Below are positions 11,039 to 21,900 of a stretch of 64,000 bases of DNA, one piece after another. The notes below the pieces were generated by a model. The model worked only from the letters and a program-made list of their open reading frames with translations, was not told the origin of the DNA and did not search any database. The DNA comes from Discostella pseudostelligera (lineage: Eukaryota > Bacillariophyta > Thalassiosirophyceae > Thalassiosirales > Thalassiosiraceae), in contig JALLBK010000070.1 in NCBI GenBank assembly GCA_036940085.1, positions 1-64,000 of the forward strand, written 5' to 3'. The translations under genes were made by a program, and so were the position numbers. The number at the start of each line of letters is the position of its first letter. The first letter of the stretch is position 1.

Positions 11039-11626
11039 TGTTGATAGTCAGTAGAGAATGAATGTTGTCGGTAATGAATAATTTATGGCATCTACTCACT
11101 GGATCATGTACTAAGTACCTTTAGTACTTTGAGAGTGGTTAGATGTGGTTGGTTAGTGTAGTTAGTGTCAATAGATATTCGGTATTCTAATCTTCCAATA
11201 CTTATTCCTACGTTGCTGTTTGAATTTGACATTCTGGGAAAATAATTTGAATTTGTTTCCAATGACATTCAGGTTACTACTAATTCCTACATGGTGTCAA
11301 ATTGTATGTGGCAATGTAGTTATGTGTATCTGTTCCTCTATATCCATTCATGTATATCATGAGACGTACTGATTCCTGCTCTAATAGTTTCGCCAAATAA
11401 CATTCCAGTTCCACTTCCCCCCATTTTTATCACTGTGGTCTTCCTGCCAAATCTTTTCTGCCTTCCCGCCACAAATATAGATGTTCCCGCCAATAAACAA
11501 GTCTTCCTGCCACTTTTGTTTCTATGATATCACCACAACCACATCATTACCTTCCATGATCATAATCTTAATCGCCATCGCCATCGCCCCCCTGCCCCCT
11601 CCCCCATCAATAAATTATTCCGCACA
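11039..11626. other. divergent promoter region inside the transposon
   Basis: No gene is seen. It separates gene A (-) from the transposase (+). It contains a regularly spaced TTCC(C/T)GCCA array, described separately. Confidence 0.5.
11441..11512. promoter_or_regulatory. four TTCC(C/T)GCCA motifs at 20-22 bp spacing
   Basis: Copies start at 11441 (TTCCTGCCA), 11463 (TTCCCGCCA), 11484 (TTCCCGCCA) and 11504 (TTCCTGCCA). Spacing is close to two helical turns, and the array lies 115-185 bp before the transposase ATG. TTCCCGCC is the core of E2F/DP binding sites, so S-phase control is a reasonable inference. The two TTCCTGCCA copies differ by a single C-to-T change at a CpG. Confidence 0.5.
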
Positions 11627-14600
11627 ATGCCGAGGACACAGAGGAGGATATCATATGGCTGCAAATATTGCCACCAACCTTTTCATCGTTTGGGAGATTA
11701 TCGTCACCACATTCGAACTCATGAGCAGCAATTACCCCAATCCCCCGTGAAACCACCGAATCAATTATTATCTCGGAAATCCGATGGCGAGGGTGTTTTT
11801 GACTTCGATGGCATCCTAGATCGCGAAGACAATTTTAACAACGAGATTGCGTTAGATTCTGATGTAGATTCATTCTACTCTGACGCGGCGGCATTCGACC
11901 ATGCTGACAACAATAATGCGGATGACGACGTGTCCGCGTCCGACGGTGATTATGATTCTGATGACGTTTCGGACGACAGTGAATTCTCTGACTGCACCTA
12001 CATTCAACCGGACTCGTCTCACACAGACATGAACGATGACTGTTTCAGCTATGATTTTGAAGAGGATGAATTGTCGATTGAGGAACTTAGCTGCAAATGT
12101 CGCCGACATGTCGGCGACATGCGACACTGTCGCTGGATTTCGCCGACATGGGGCTATCATAGCGACACAAAAACACCTTAACGTATCTACCCTGTACGTA
12201 GGAATCAGTATATATGTAGGCAGATATACGTTTAGCGATGATATTTTTGCTAAATGTGTTGACATGTCGCCGACATGTCACGACATTTGACATTTCAGGG
12301 GTAAATTTACCCTCCCAGCCGACATGACACAGCCGACATTTGCAGCTAAGTTGAGGAAGAATGCCTTCCAAATTACACTCCCAGGCCTTTTCCAGACAAA
12401 GTTTTCCCATTCAGTGAGAACATATATGCGAAGAAATCAAAAAAGCTATCTGCCGAATATATTGCACAACTTCAGATCAGCCAGCTGTTCAATCGAAATA
12501 AGGCGAGTATTAAAATGCATGATGAGCTCATCGATATCATCAATACATATGTTGTGCATTCACCACCGCCACAGAAGCTGTTACATCATAAACAGTTCTT
12601 GGAGAAGATGGAGCAAAAAATCGACACATCAGATATGCAGCCAATATATGGATCTGTTCGACTTACGAATAATTCTTTGGTGACGGTACCAGTCTTTGAT
12701 ATGAAAGCAATGATATTGTCAATTGTACACGATGAAGTACTGATGCGTGAGGAAAACTTTGCTCCTGGGCTCGATATCTTCACTGGTTACGTCGACCCAG
12801 ATTGTGAGGAGAACAATTCGTATGGGGAAATTCACACAGGGGATGCATGGAAACATGCGGTTGCTAGATTCGGGGGTGGTGAAAAGAAATATATGCCACT
12901 TGGGCTTGTGGTGTTTGGTGATAAATCGCACACTTATCTCCATGGCACATTGTCCCTCACACACATCACGTTCACAGCAACATTCTTCAACAGGGGAGTG
13001 CGGAATAACCCAGACTCATGGTGACCGATGGCATATATCCCCAATTTATCGCATGCAAACGTAGGTGGTATCAAGTCAGTTACAAAGGCACAGAGTGAGC
13101 ACTATTGTATTGTGTACGTGTTGAAGTCATTCGAATTATCAGAGGGAGGGGGAATTCGGACAGTGGTAATGGGGAAAATGGTACACATAAAACCATTTAA
13201 TCATTTATTCATTGGTGACATGGAGGGACACAGCAAATGGCTTGGGCACTACAACAGTAGCCAACCTGGTGTCAGTCGGCCATATCGTGACTGTCACTGC
13301 CAATTTGAAGATTTATCGCATCCTAACCCAATGATGTGAATACACCGAAGCAATCGAATATTGTCAGGCAATGAGAATGATGGCAAAAGATGACAATAGG
13401 ATGATGGCGAAGAAGTATTTAGTAAAACAGTCACGTCATAACATCACCAATGCAATGTATCAAGCACGGTTACCTTTGTCGGATGGAGTTTATGGGGTGA
13501 ATAGAATGTGTCCACCTGAGTCACTGCATACAATTGATGCTGGATTGATGATTTATATTCTGGAATCTTTACAAGACATGATACGTGGTGGAAAGTGTCG
13601 GGAAGACTTGGATGTGGCGCATGCGCAGATGTTTCGAACAATAAAACGACAGAGCCAGCGTGATTTACCACGTGGTGCGATTCGCAGGGGACTCATCAAA
13701 AGCACTCACTGCCAATCATAGGAGAGAAAGGGCAACCTGTTCCTTCTGTTGTGCATTGGTCACACATCTGCTGGTGAATTGATCTTACATTGCGAGCTCG
13801 GATTAACTCCATCAGAGTGGAAGCAGTGGTTGATATTCTTGCAAATGTATCTGGCTATGGGAGAATGGTTTCATGATTCGCGACCAAAAGCTGAGGTTAA
13901 AAATGCAAGGAACGCAATTGGGGCAGTAATAGAATCACTGAAACATTTCTTCCCCCGGAAACAGGACAGTCATGAGTACAACATTCCAAAATTGCATGGC
14001 TTGACAAAGGTGCAATACTACATGTGCTTGTTCGGAAGTGCGATAAACTTCTACGGAGGGCCGGGAGAAGCGTCATATAAATCTTTTGTCAAGGCTCCAG
14101 GTGCAAAGACTCAGCAACGGGTTGGTGAGTTCGTGACACAAACAGCAGAGCAGTATTACACAATCATGGCGGTGAACAAGGTAACCTGGTTTGTTGATGT
14201 GCAGTTACCGAAGGAGAAATTGTGGGACGAAAATATGATGCACAGTGACAAGAGTAGAACAACATGCACTGCGTCGGGGAAATATTACGTGGACATCCTT
14301 CAAGATGGGACACATACATTAAGATCGGATAGCAAACAACTAACCAGAGTTGGGATCGATGACAATCTACTAGCGGTATTTTGTCGAGTAGCGATGCAAG
14401 ACGAACAATGGTATGGCAAAACACCATACACATTTACAGGATATACACACGCAAGTGTTGCTGGGAGTGATGGCAAGAGTATTAGTTACAATGCACATCC
14501 TTGCTACCACGGTGCAGCCTGATACGATTGGGCTTACATCCATTATGATATTGATGGAGTGCAGCAATTTTACCCGTCGAGAATTTTGGGCTTCACAAAG

Positions 14601-14864
14601 TCGGGGAAGGAAAGCATCAGTGCAATCATACAATATTCGCTTGAGGATGTGACATGGGATCGGTTGCAGGAGGATTTCGTGGTACCTTTTCATCTGTGTA
14701 CTGACACAAACAAAGAAGATATTGTACCACTCACATCTCTTTGTCATCCTATTTGTGTCATACCAGATTATGGTGGCGGACATCAAAATGATACGTACAT
14801 GATGATCCTACCAAAGGGGCAATGGAGTCAATACTTTACTAGGTTCTATAAGAAAACTATTTAA
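11627..14864 (+). pseudogene. C2H2-DDE transposase (Plavaka/KDZ-like), interrupted
   Basis: The ATG at 11627 opens with a C2H2 finger (CKYC, 12 residues, HHIRTH), then an acidic stretch. Without the 265-bp MITE and one duplication copy the frame continues (273 bp, a multiple of 3). The core has a VVFGDKSHT block, a likely first catalytic Asp, and FIGDMEGHSKWLGHY, a likely second one, followed by PYRDCHC. Lesions: TGA at 13022-13024 (an Arg fits before PMAYIPNL), a one-base shift near 13335, TAG at 13719-13721 and TGA at 14520-14522 (a Trp fits before YDWAYIHYD). The intact protein would be close to 990 residues. It cuts and pastes its own element. The family name rests on the finger-plus-DDE architecture and on GDKSHT-type blocks known from Plavaka-type transposases. 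The exact superfamily is uncertain. Confidence 0.72.
12086..12350. mobile_element. 265-bp MITE inside the transposase gene
   Basis: Perfect 17-bp TIRs (CTTAGCTGCAAATGTCG at 12086-12102, its complement at 12334-12350) are flanked by the 8-bp duplication TTGAGGAA (12078-12085 and 12351-12358). The interior is rich in GCCGACATG inverted repeats and encodes nothing. Its first 13 bases match the host transposon's TIR at 10 positions, so it was probably moved by a related transposase. Insert plus duplication equals 91 codons, but the inserted sequence carries a stop at its 12179-12181 TAA. Confidence 0.88.
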
Positions 14865-14899
14865 ATGTTGAAGTGAATAACTTGACAATCTACAAATTA

Positions 14900-16543
14900 T
14901 TATAAATGTAACTGACAAAATAGATTGGACAGATATTGTTGAGTTTCATTCAAATCCTGACCATTGTTGTTACCTCCAACCACAGCAGTCTTTAGGAACA
15001 TAGAAATACACATGATGTCATCATCTGCACAACATCTTGATGAAATACAATATGGAATCCGTGCGTTGAATAGAAGGAAATCACCAGGTCACATTGGCAC
15101 TGCAACACCCAATGTTGGAAAGCAAAAATATACCACAACATAGTCATCTAGATTGTATGATTTCCTACCTCCCAAAAGAACATGAGCAATGCTCAAGGTG
15201 AAGTCGTCGTCTGTGTGACAACGAAGAAACACATTGCAGCCAAATGCAATGGCACCAAAATATTTTGCATGAGGAATGTGTGCACATGTACGGTGCCGGT
15301 GGGGAGCATGCATGGTTTTAAATGGAACGACGTCCTTTGCTGCACATACATGATCAATCACTTCCTGGTCGGCAAACATCTCAAACAATAGTTCCACCCT
15401 CATGACCATTTTCATAACATGACGCCAGTGGATTGTATCAATTCTCTCTGCCCACCTATCGCAGTCGAGTACGCCTGTTGAGTTCCTACCTGGGCGTACA
15501 CCAAAACACTTGTACATGACGCACTCATTTGGATCACCGAATATTGTCTTGGAGTGTCCCCTCGAAAGTGATACCCGATGCGTAGACAAGATATAACTGA
15601 GTGAATGATATGTTTTGTTCAGTCCAGATTTAGGAAGAACTGCCAAAGCTGACTGTCGCGGAACTAAGGTAAAGGTGGAACCTCCATTGGAGAGAAGCGA
15701 CATACCCATGAAATGATGTAGTGGTGACGGCGGAGCATATAACTGATGATGAACTTTCAGAACATGCCAAGACTTAATATTATTCTTCTAAACAACAAAT
15801 GACAATCAAATAGATATATTAGATATCGACACATACTTCGACTCACCATAGATTGGGGTGGGAGTTGGGGAACATCGTAATCGATTCCCCCATCACAAAC
15901 AAGAGAGATATTGTCGGTCAGCTCATCCTTGTAATTCCCCGCCATGACGGTGAATCGGGGTGGAACATTGATGTTGTTCATATATATATTCAATTTAAGA
16001 TGTCATCGTGCTGTTGTCATAGCGCAAAGATCCAGAGCAGTATTGTTACTCTTATTGATACATGGTGCTGGTATCACATATGCCATTGCTGCGGCTTGAG
16101 TACGACATGATGTAGATGTATTAGCTTTGAATATGCGAATCCAAGCGGGAGAGGAGGTATTACTATTCAATGAAATGCAGTTTTCGACGTCGTTCTTCCT
16201 TTTTCGAAGGAGGTCTGAGCAAAAACCTTGGGCTGGATAACAAGCATGATTAGACAATATGGGTGGACAAAATAAATAAAAGTTTATGAAAATAATACTT
16301 ACCATTTAATTCGAATATGCAAGGAAGACCGCACTTCTTACAACGGGTGCATTGTCTATCATTTTTGTCCAGAAAGATACATTATTGATGATGATCCATG
16401 CACAACGAGCACACTGACTTGCTTCTTCGATGGAGGCGTATGGATGGGGGGAATAGGCACCTGTCGAGACCAGCTGCTTCGCATTCATTACATACAAAAT
16501 TTGAGCGGCATAGGAACTCAGCGTGATGATGCACACACTCATG
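14900..16543 (-). pseudogene. Cys-rich 2OG-Fe(II) dioxygenase-like protein, transposon cargo
   Basis: Three exons splice in phase: about 16543-16303, 16232-15847 and 15786-14900. Exon 1 encodes a Cys/His cluster (CVHHH, CNEC, CSLC, CTRCKKCGLPC), probably zinc-binding. The last exon has FGAIAFGCNVFLRCHTDDDF, with an HxD pair, then YVVVYFCFPTLGVAVP and PGDFLLFNARIPYC. This fits the HxD...H double-stranded beta-helix dioxygenase pattern, with Tyr in place of the distal His (TAT, one transition from CAT). Stops: TAA 16382-16384, TGA 16003-16005 and TGA 15089-15091 (between VP-M and PGD). The start codon is not clear. In fungi, TET/JBP-type dioxygenases travel inside KDZ transposons. A similar role in DNA base oxidation is inference here. 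Confidence 0.5.
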
Positions 16544-17274
16544 GCCTAGATCGGTACATCATATGCACAAGACGGTTATTGGAGATATTGGTGTGATATG
16601 GACAGAGAGATGGGATATCGGGGAGTGGGGAGAGAGGAGCGGGCGAGGGCAGTGGCAGCTGATGGTAGTGGTACAATACTGACAGTAAAATGATATGTGT
16701 TGATGGCAATACTGTTCCCTCTCAGAGAGAACAACAACACCCATTTATGGCAACACAGAAGCAATAGAAACTATATTGAAGCAATATGTTATGTCTTGCA
16801 TGTATATATGAAGCCATTGATAGTTTGTTAACTATTTCTCTAAGCTATAAACTTATTAAAGAAACCATTGGTGACGTCTTAAATAACAATACATGGGGAT
16901 ACGTACGTACTTATAGGTACGTGAGTATCTACGTATAATGCCAGTACCTATAGCAGATTTTGTGAGGTTTTACTGTTACTGCACCAGATCCAGTAAAGAA
17001 TTCAAACACAAAAAACATGCTATTGGGGGCCTGTTCCCCATTGCAATGATCCATACAATATTAAATATAACACCTAATGAATAGTAATGCAGTCATCATT
17101 GTCATGATCACTGTCAACCCCCGTATCGTCCTCATACATCACCAAACTATGCTCTCCTGGGTTCCGGTTTTACCAAGAGCTCACCACCCAACTTTACCAG
17201 GACTTATTTTCATTACTTACTGAGCTGGACACAGTAAAAAATTACTACACAGTAATACCAGTAATACTGCAGTT
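16544..17274. other. right subterminal region of the transposon, non-coding
   Basis: No gene is seen. It includes a TACGTACGTAC run near 16905 and, from 16963 on, several TTTACC/GGTAAA and CAGTAA words like those at the left end. The word AGATCCAGTAAA is shared by both ends (8588 and 16986). Confidence 0.5.
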
Positions 17275-17295
17275 ATTTGCAACCTAGCTCTATTT
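17275..17295. repeat. right TIR and target-site duplication of the 8.7-kb transposon
   Basis: ATTTGCAACCTAG (17275-17287), the exact complement of the left TIR, is followed by CTCTATTT (17288-17295), identical to the left duplication. Confidence 0.92.
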
Positions 17296-18656
17296 ACCAC
17301 CCACATGATAGCATTGACCACACAGACTTCAATAACCTTCTACCGGACCTTCTCAGCCAAGCGCCACAAGACTCTGCATTCATATTTGATCACAACATCA
17401 ACTGCAACATCAACTGCAACATAGAAATATGCACCAACCATGAAGATGACCTCCGACAAGTATTGGGACCATTTGGACTAGGGACTAGATAACTGCAATG
17501 ACAAAGGCACAAACCCAACCCAGCCCCAAGCTATGCTGAATTCTTCACCACAATTAGAAACATTGCCCGAGCAATGGCCACCAAATTTGCAGAACTAATC
17601 AGCTGGTTCAAACACAGCCAAGACATAATCCAACCAGCCATTGCCAGATCTAATGCCCTGCTAACCCAGCTACGAGATCCGAGGAGATCCAAACTTCACC
17701 AATCTGGATGAAATTAATGCCCAACTCAAACAAGGAGCCAACAAACTCAAAGATATCACTGTGAGGGATGCCAAAGCCCACCACATGTCACATCTAGCTG
17801 CCCAATATGACCTATACTCTGATGACAACCTACCTAGAGAGTTGCACCAAGTTGTTAAATCGATGATAGCCGGTAACAAAGTCAACCATGTACCCAAATC
17901 AACCATGTTACTCCACCTACCTAATGGAAACCGAGCAACCAACGATAAAGAGAACATGTCAGTAATGCTTCCACACTGCCAAAGAATGTTCAACAACCAC
18001 AGGCTCATCTCTCCATAAGCATTAGCAAAAATGCCCCAACGCCAATTGATACCCACCCTCGATGATCCTATCACTTGGAAAACATTCAAGCTAGCAACCA
18101 GGCAAATAGAAAATAACAAATCACCTGGAGCAAACGGCATCCCAGCAGAAGCATTCAAGGCCCTCAACAACACTAATCTCAGATTAGTATTTGGCATTGT
18201 CTGTGACTTCTAGGAAGGAAAGAAGGAATAGTATGATGAATGGCACCAAGGCACAGTCACACCACTTCCCAAATGCAGGCAGCCTAATGACCCAAATCAA
18301 TTCAGAATTATAAACCTTATGGACATTGGCTCAAAAATATTCAGCTGCCACATCATGACCGCTTGAGCCTATGTCTGCAAACACGGAACAAAATATCAAT
18401 TTGGAGCAACACCCATGGTAGGATGTCAAGACAGGAATTTTACATTGAAATCCCTCACTCACCTCCAACGCCAAATCTCGTTGTCATGCTCAAGATTGGA
18501 AAAGAAAAGGCAGACATCTCACAAGGAGTTGGAGTCATAAGGCAAGGAGACAACTTACTATCACCCGTAATCTTCCTCCTCATCATGGCAGCATTCTCAA
18601 TACCATCGCCCTACTCTATGTTTATTTATCTGTATTCTGTACCCCTGTTTGTTTGA
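17296..18656 (+). pseudogene. non-LTR retrotransposon ORF, 3' part (endonuclease end and reverse transcriptase)
   Basis: It resumes the frame interrupted at 8541, first with YHPHDSIDHTDFNNLLPDLL and IFDHNINCN, the end of the endonuclease domain. After several stops, the reverse transcriptase palm appears: NNKSPGANGIPAEAFKAL, then TPLPKCRQPNDPNQFRIINL and MDIGSKIF. A different frame then gives GVIRQGDNLLSPVIFLLIMA, so the catalytic middle with the metal-binding Asp pair is deleted. Frame changes and stops are frequent. It is clearly much more decayed than the transposon inserted in it, in line with the order of events. Confidence 0.75.
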
Positions 18657-18942
18657 CACCACTGACGTCTGGGACATCAAGAGATACGACTCAACGGACA
18701 AACTGTAGCATGTTGCTCCCACCTGAATGACAGACCGCCACCGCAATGATATCGATTAGTTACACGTGTAGCACTGCCTCCACGTGTACTGAAAATCGAC
18801 GCTTGAAACTCTATTGTATGAAGTAAGTAGTAACAGTGATAGTAACCATTCACCACCCAATCAATAATTGCCGATATTCGCAATAGCACGTGAGCGTGAA
18901 AGAGATCAAGGACAACTACTTCATATTTACATTTCTACCACT

Positions 18943-21900
18943 TCAAGATTGCGAGCCAACAAAGGCTCTTCCCAAACGTAGTAAATCGGCAAACATTCCA
19001 GATGCGGACAAATCTGGTCCTGCTGCAGCGCCCTTAACAATCAACGGTGATGTAGTGTACCTGCTTGTTTCGAAAGCCACCAAGTTTTCATTATCACGAA
19101 GGCGGTACAATGTGTCTATATTGTCCACCGCTTCCAGATTGCATTTGCATTTTCCATTGGCAACATCAATGACAAACTTGTACCGGAGTAGTTTGCCTTC
19201 GGCAATGGCTTCCTTGTATCGTTCCAGCATGGGAGAGTCAAGTGCCTTGATGTCCTCAAGAACAGCAGCACGAACTTCGCTTTTGCTACCGTTGTATTCT
19301 TTGTCCCGAATTTCAACTGGAATTAATGACTCCACCTCCACATCTTCCACTGATAAATTCAACCCTAGCTCACGAGCGAGGATTACAATCTTGCGACAAA
19401 CATCAATTCCACTCAAATCTTCACGGATATCATCTTCAGCGAAGTCTTGCTCGACTGCGAGGCGGACAGCTTCCGAAAACGAAACCTCCTCGTTCATGTG
19501 ATTAAAGACGTAGGCCATAGTTCCACTTAAGCAGCCCCGAAGCAACAACACGTCATCGCCAGTTTGCACCAAGTCTCGCAATGTTGACAAAATGGGCAAT
19601 GCTGAACCCACACTGCTCTCGTACTGCCATTCCACAGTATTGGCACGCTTCGCCTTCTGGATGGCACAGTAACGCTCCAAGGGTCCAGCTGCCGCCCTAC
19701 GCCCAGGACTAATAACGTTAACGCCCAAAGACATCCATTTCTCGTATAGGTCCGCCAAGTTGTCATCGTTCGTGCAGTCGATTATGACTCGATTGGGATT
19801 GACGTCGGCCTCAAGCGACGCCGTGAACGCATCAATGTCGAGATCTTGTGCATCATTACTTTCTAATAATTTCTCAACATCATCGTATTCCATCAAGCAT
19901 TTGCCATTCTTTCCCATGATCATCTTCGATGACGAGGCAATGGTGTTGACACCGACGCCAAAATTCAGGTTCTTAGCCAAGCTCTCCTTCTGGGCGGTCA
20001 GTTGTCTAATCAACGCCGATCCCAGCTTTCCCGTTCCTCCTAATATGGCAACACTGACCATTGTTTGTGAAAGAGTGAACGCCATGTGAGCAGCACGCAA
20101 CGCACGGGAGACATCCTTGGCTTCCACCACGACGGCCACTTGCCGTTCCGACGAACCTTGAGCAATAACACGAATGTTGACATTTGCTTTGGCTAAGGAA
20201 CTCATGAAACTTGCAGACACGCCCGATCTCATTGCCATCCCCTCTCCAACAATCGCGACAATGGCCATGGGACTGTCCGTCAGACTGATAGAATTGACGT
20301 TTGAACGCGACAGTTCTAGCTCAAAGGTTGACTCTAGTGCTCCCAACGCTGCCCTACCCTGATTTTCGGGCACTACAACGGTGATACTTGACTCTGAACT
20401 AGCCTGTGTTACCATCAACACATCAATTGATGCACCAGCCATGGCACCCATGAACCGTTCTGCCACCTCAGCACCACCGATGACACTGGCCCCCTCCAGC
20501 GTTAGCAACGAAACTCGATCCACCGACGTAATTCCCTTAATTGGGATTTCACCCTTCTTACTCCTCCAGTTGACGACCTTGCCATCCTGGTTGACCTCTG
20601 ATAGACTGGCGCATCGACCCTGTATGACAGTTCCCCGGAAGGCAGGATTGAAGATATTCCGAACATATACGGGTATATTCGAGTCGATGCACGGCACCAT
20701 CGCACTGGGATGCAACACTTGAGCACCAAAGTACGCCAGTTCCATAGCCTCATCATACTTCAACGAACTAATGCTAAATGCCTCGGGAACACGACGTGGA
20801 TCGGCTGTGTAGACACCATCGGTGTTTTTCCACATCGTTACGCGCGACGAGGCCACAAGCTTGGCGAATATGGTAGCGGAGTAGTCAGAGCCGGAACGTT
20901 TGAGAGTGGTGGGTACGCCGTCCGAGGTTGTGGCGACAAAGCCCGTGGCAACAACAATTGGTGCGGAATCATTACTTCCCTCCAAATTAGTGCCGTCGTT
21001 GTTCGTAAAATTAACCCCCTCCTTGCGTCCCACAGTGCTCCACCATTCCTCCATGCGCCTAGCAGTTTCTGCCCACAGTGGAACAACACCACGAGTACTC
21101 GATGAACTTCCCTTCTCGCCTAGGCCAGCATTGGCATTTTCCGACTTGACAATGAGTACATCCCGCGCATCCAACCACGCCGTCTTGACACCCTTATGTT
21201 TCAAGTACGCAAACAATGTCTGGGCTGACCAAATTTCACCAAATCCAGTCACCACCTCCATAACACTTGGGGGAACACTGCGTATCATACGTAAACTCTG
21301 TACGACACTCAATATATCCTGAGCATCCTTACGCATACGTTCTTCAATCTCTCGAGTAATTTCCGGTGGTGCCAATTCGTTCAAGATGGAAATTTGACCC
21401 TCGAGGGCACGATCGAGGACAGTTTCAGCTTGGTGAATGTCCTGCAATGCTGAGTCGACGACGGCTACTAGTTGATCGGTCATGCCTCCGCGGGCAGAGA
21501 CTATGGCCATGGTGGGGATGGGACCGGAATGCTCGACCTCGCCCTCGTCACCATTGACGATATCATCGCCATCATCGTCTGGTTTGTCATCCACACTACG
21601 CAAACGACGTCCTGAACTTTCCCTCACCAGCAAATCTCCCACAGTGCGATAGAGCTCTGCATCGGCCAACGACGCACCACCGAATTTATGCACCTCCCAT
21701 GGATTTGGTGAGTTGTTGGGAGATGTAACGCTGGACGGGCAGATTTCAGATGAATGAATACTGCTGCTGGTAGAAGTGGCAGAGCTGATGGATGCACCAA
21801 CACGAGATAATGATGTGGTGGAGGACTGCCGCCGAGAGGAGGCGGACAAGCCGCCTTGTCGCTGATTGTTTTGGCACGACGTTGAAGTTAATTTGCACAT

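Larger units (their letters stand above)
8542..17287. mobile_element. 8,746-bp DNA transposon (Plavaka/KDZ-like) with four decayed genes
   Basis: The ends are defined by 13-bp inverted repeats (CTAGGTTGCAAAT) and a perfect 8-bp duplication CTCTATTT outside them. The insertion sits in the endonuclease domain of a non-LTR retroelement. Removing it and one duplication copy restores that reading frame. Inside, in order: gene B (-), gene A (-), transposase (+) and a dioxygenase-like gene (-) convergent with the transposase, 35 bp of spacer between them. The motif GTAATACCAGTAATAC occurs 60 bp from the left end (8604-8619) and 20 bp from the right end (17252-17267). All four genes have nonsense or frameshift mutations, so the copy is dead. 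The 8-bp duplication fits KDZ or hAT superfamilies better than classical CACTA. Confidence 0.9.

Noticed and set aside
12086..12350. GCCGACATG repeats considered as a CRISPR-like or operator array
   Set aside because: Bounded by perfect TIRs and an 8-bp duplication, hence a MITE.
8542..17287. Classical CACTA element
   Set aside because: The ends do not begin with CACTA/G and the duplication is 8 bp rather than 3 bp.
20710..21322. + strand ORFs inside aspartokinase/homoserine dehydrogenase
   Set aside because: Shadows of a strongly conserved gene on the - strand.
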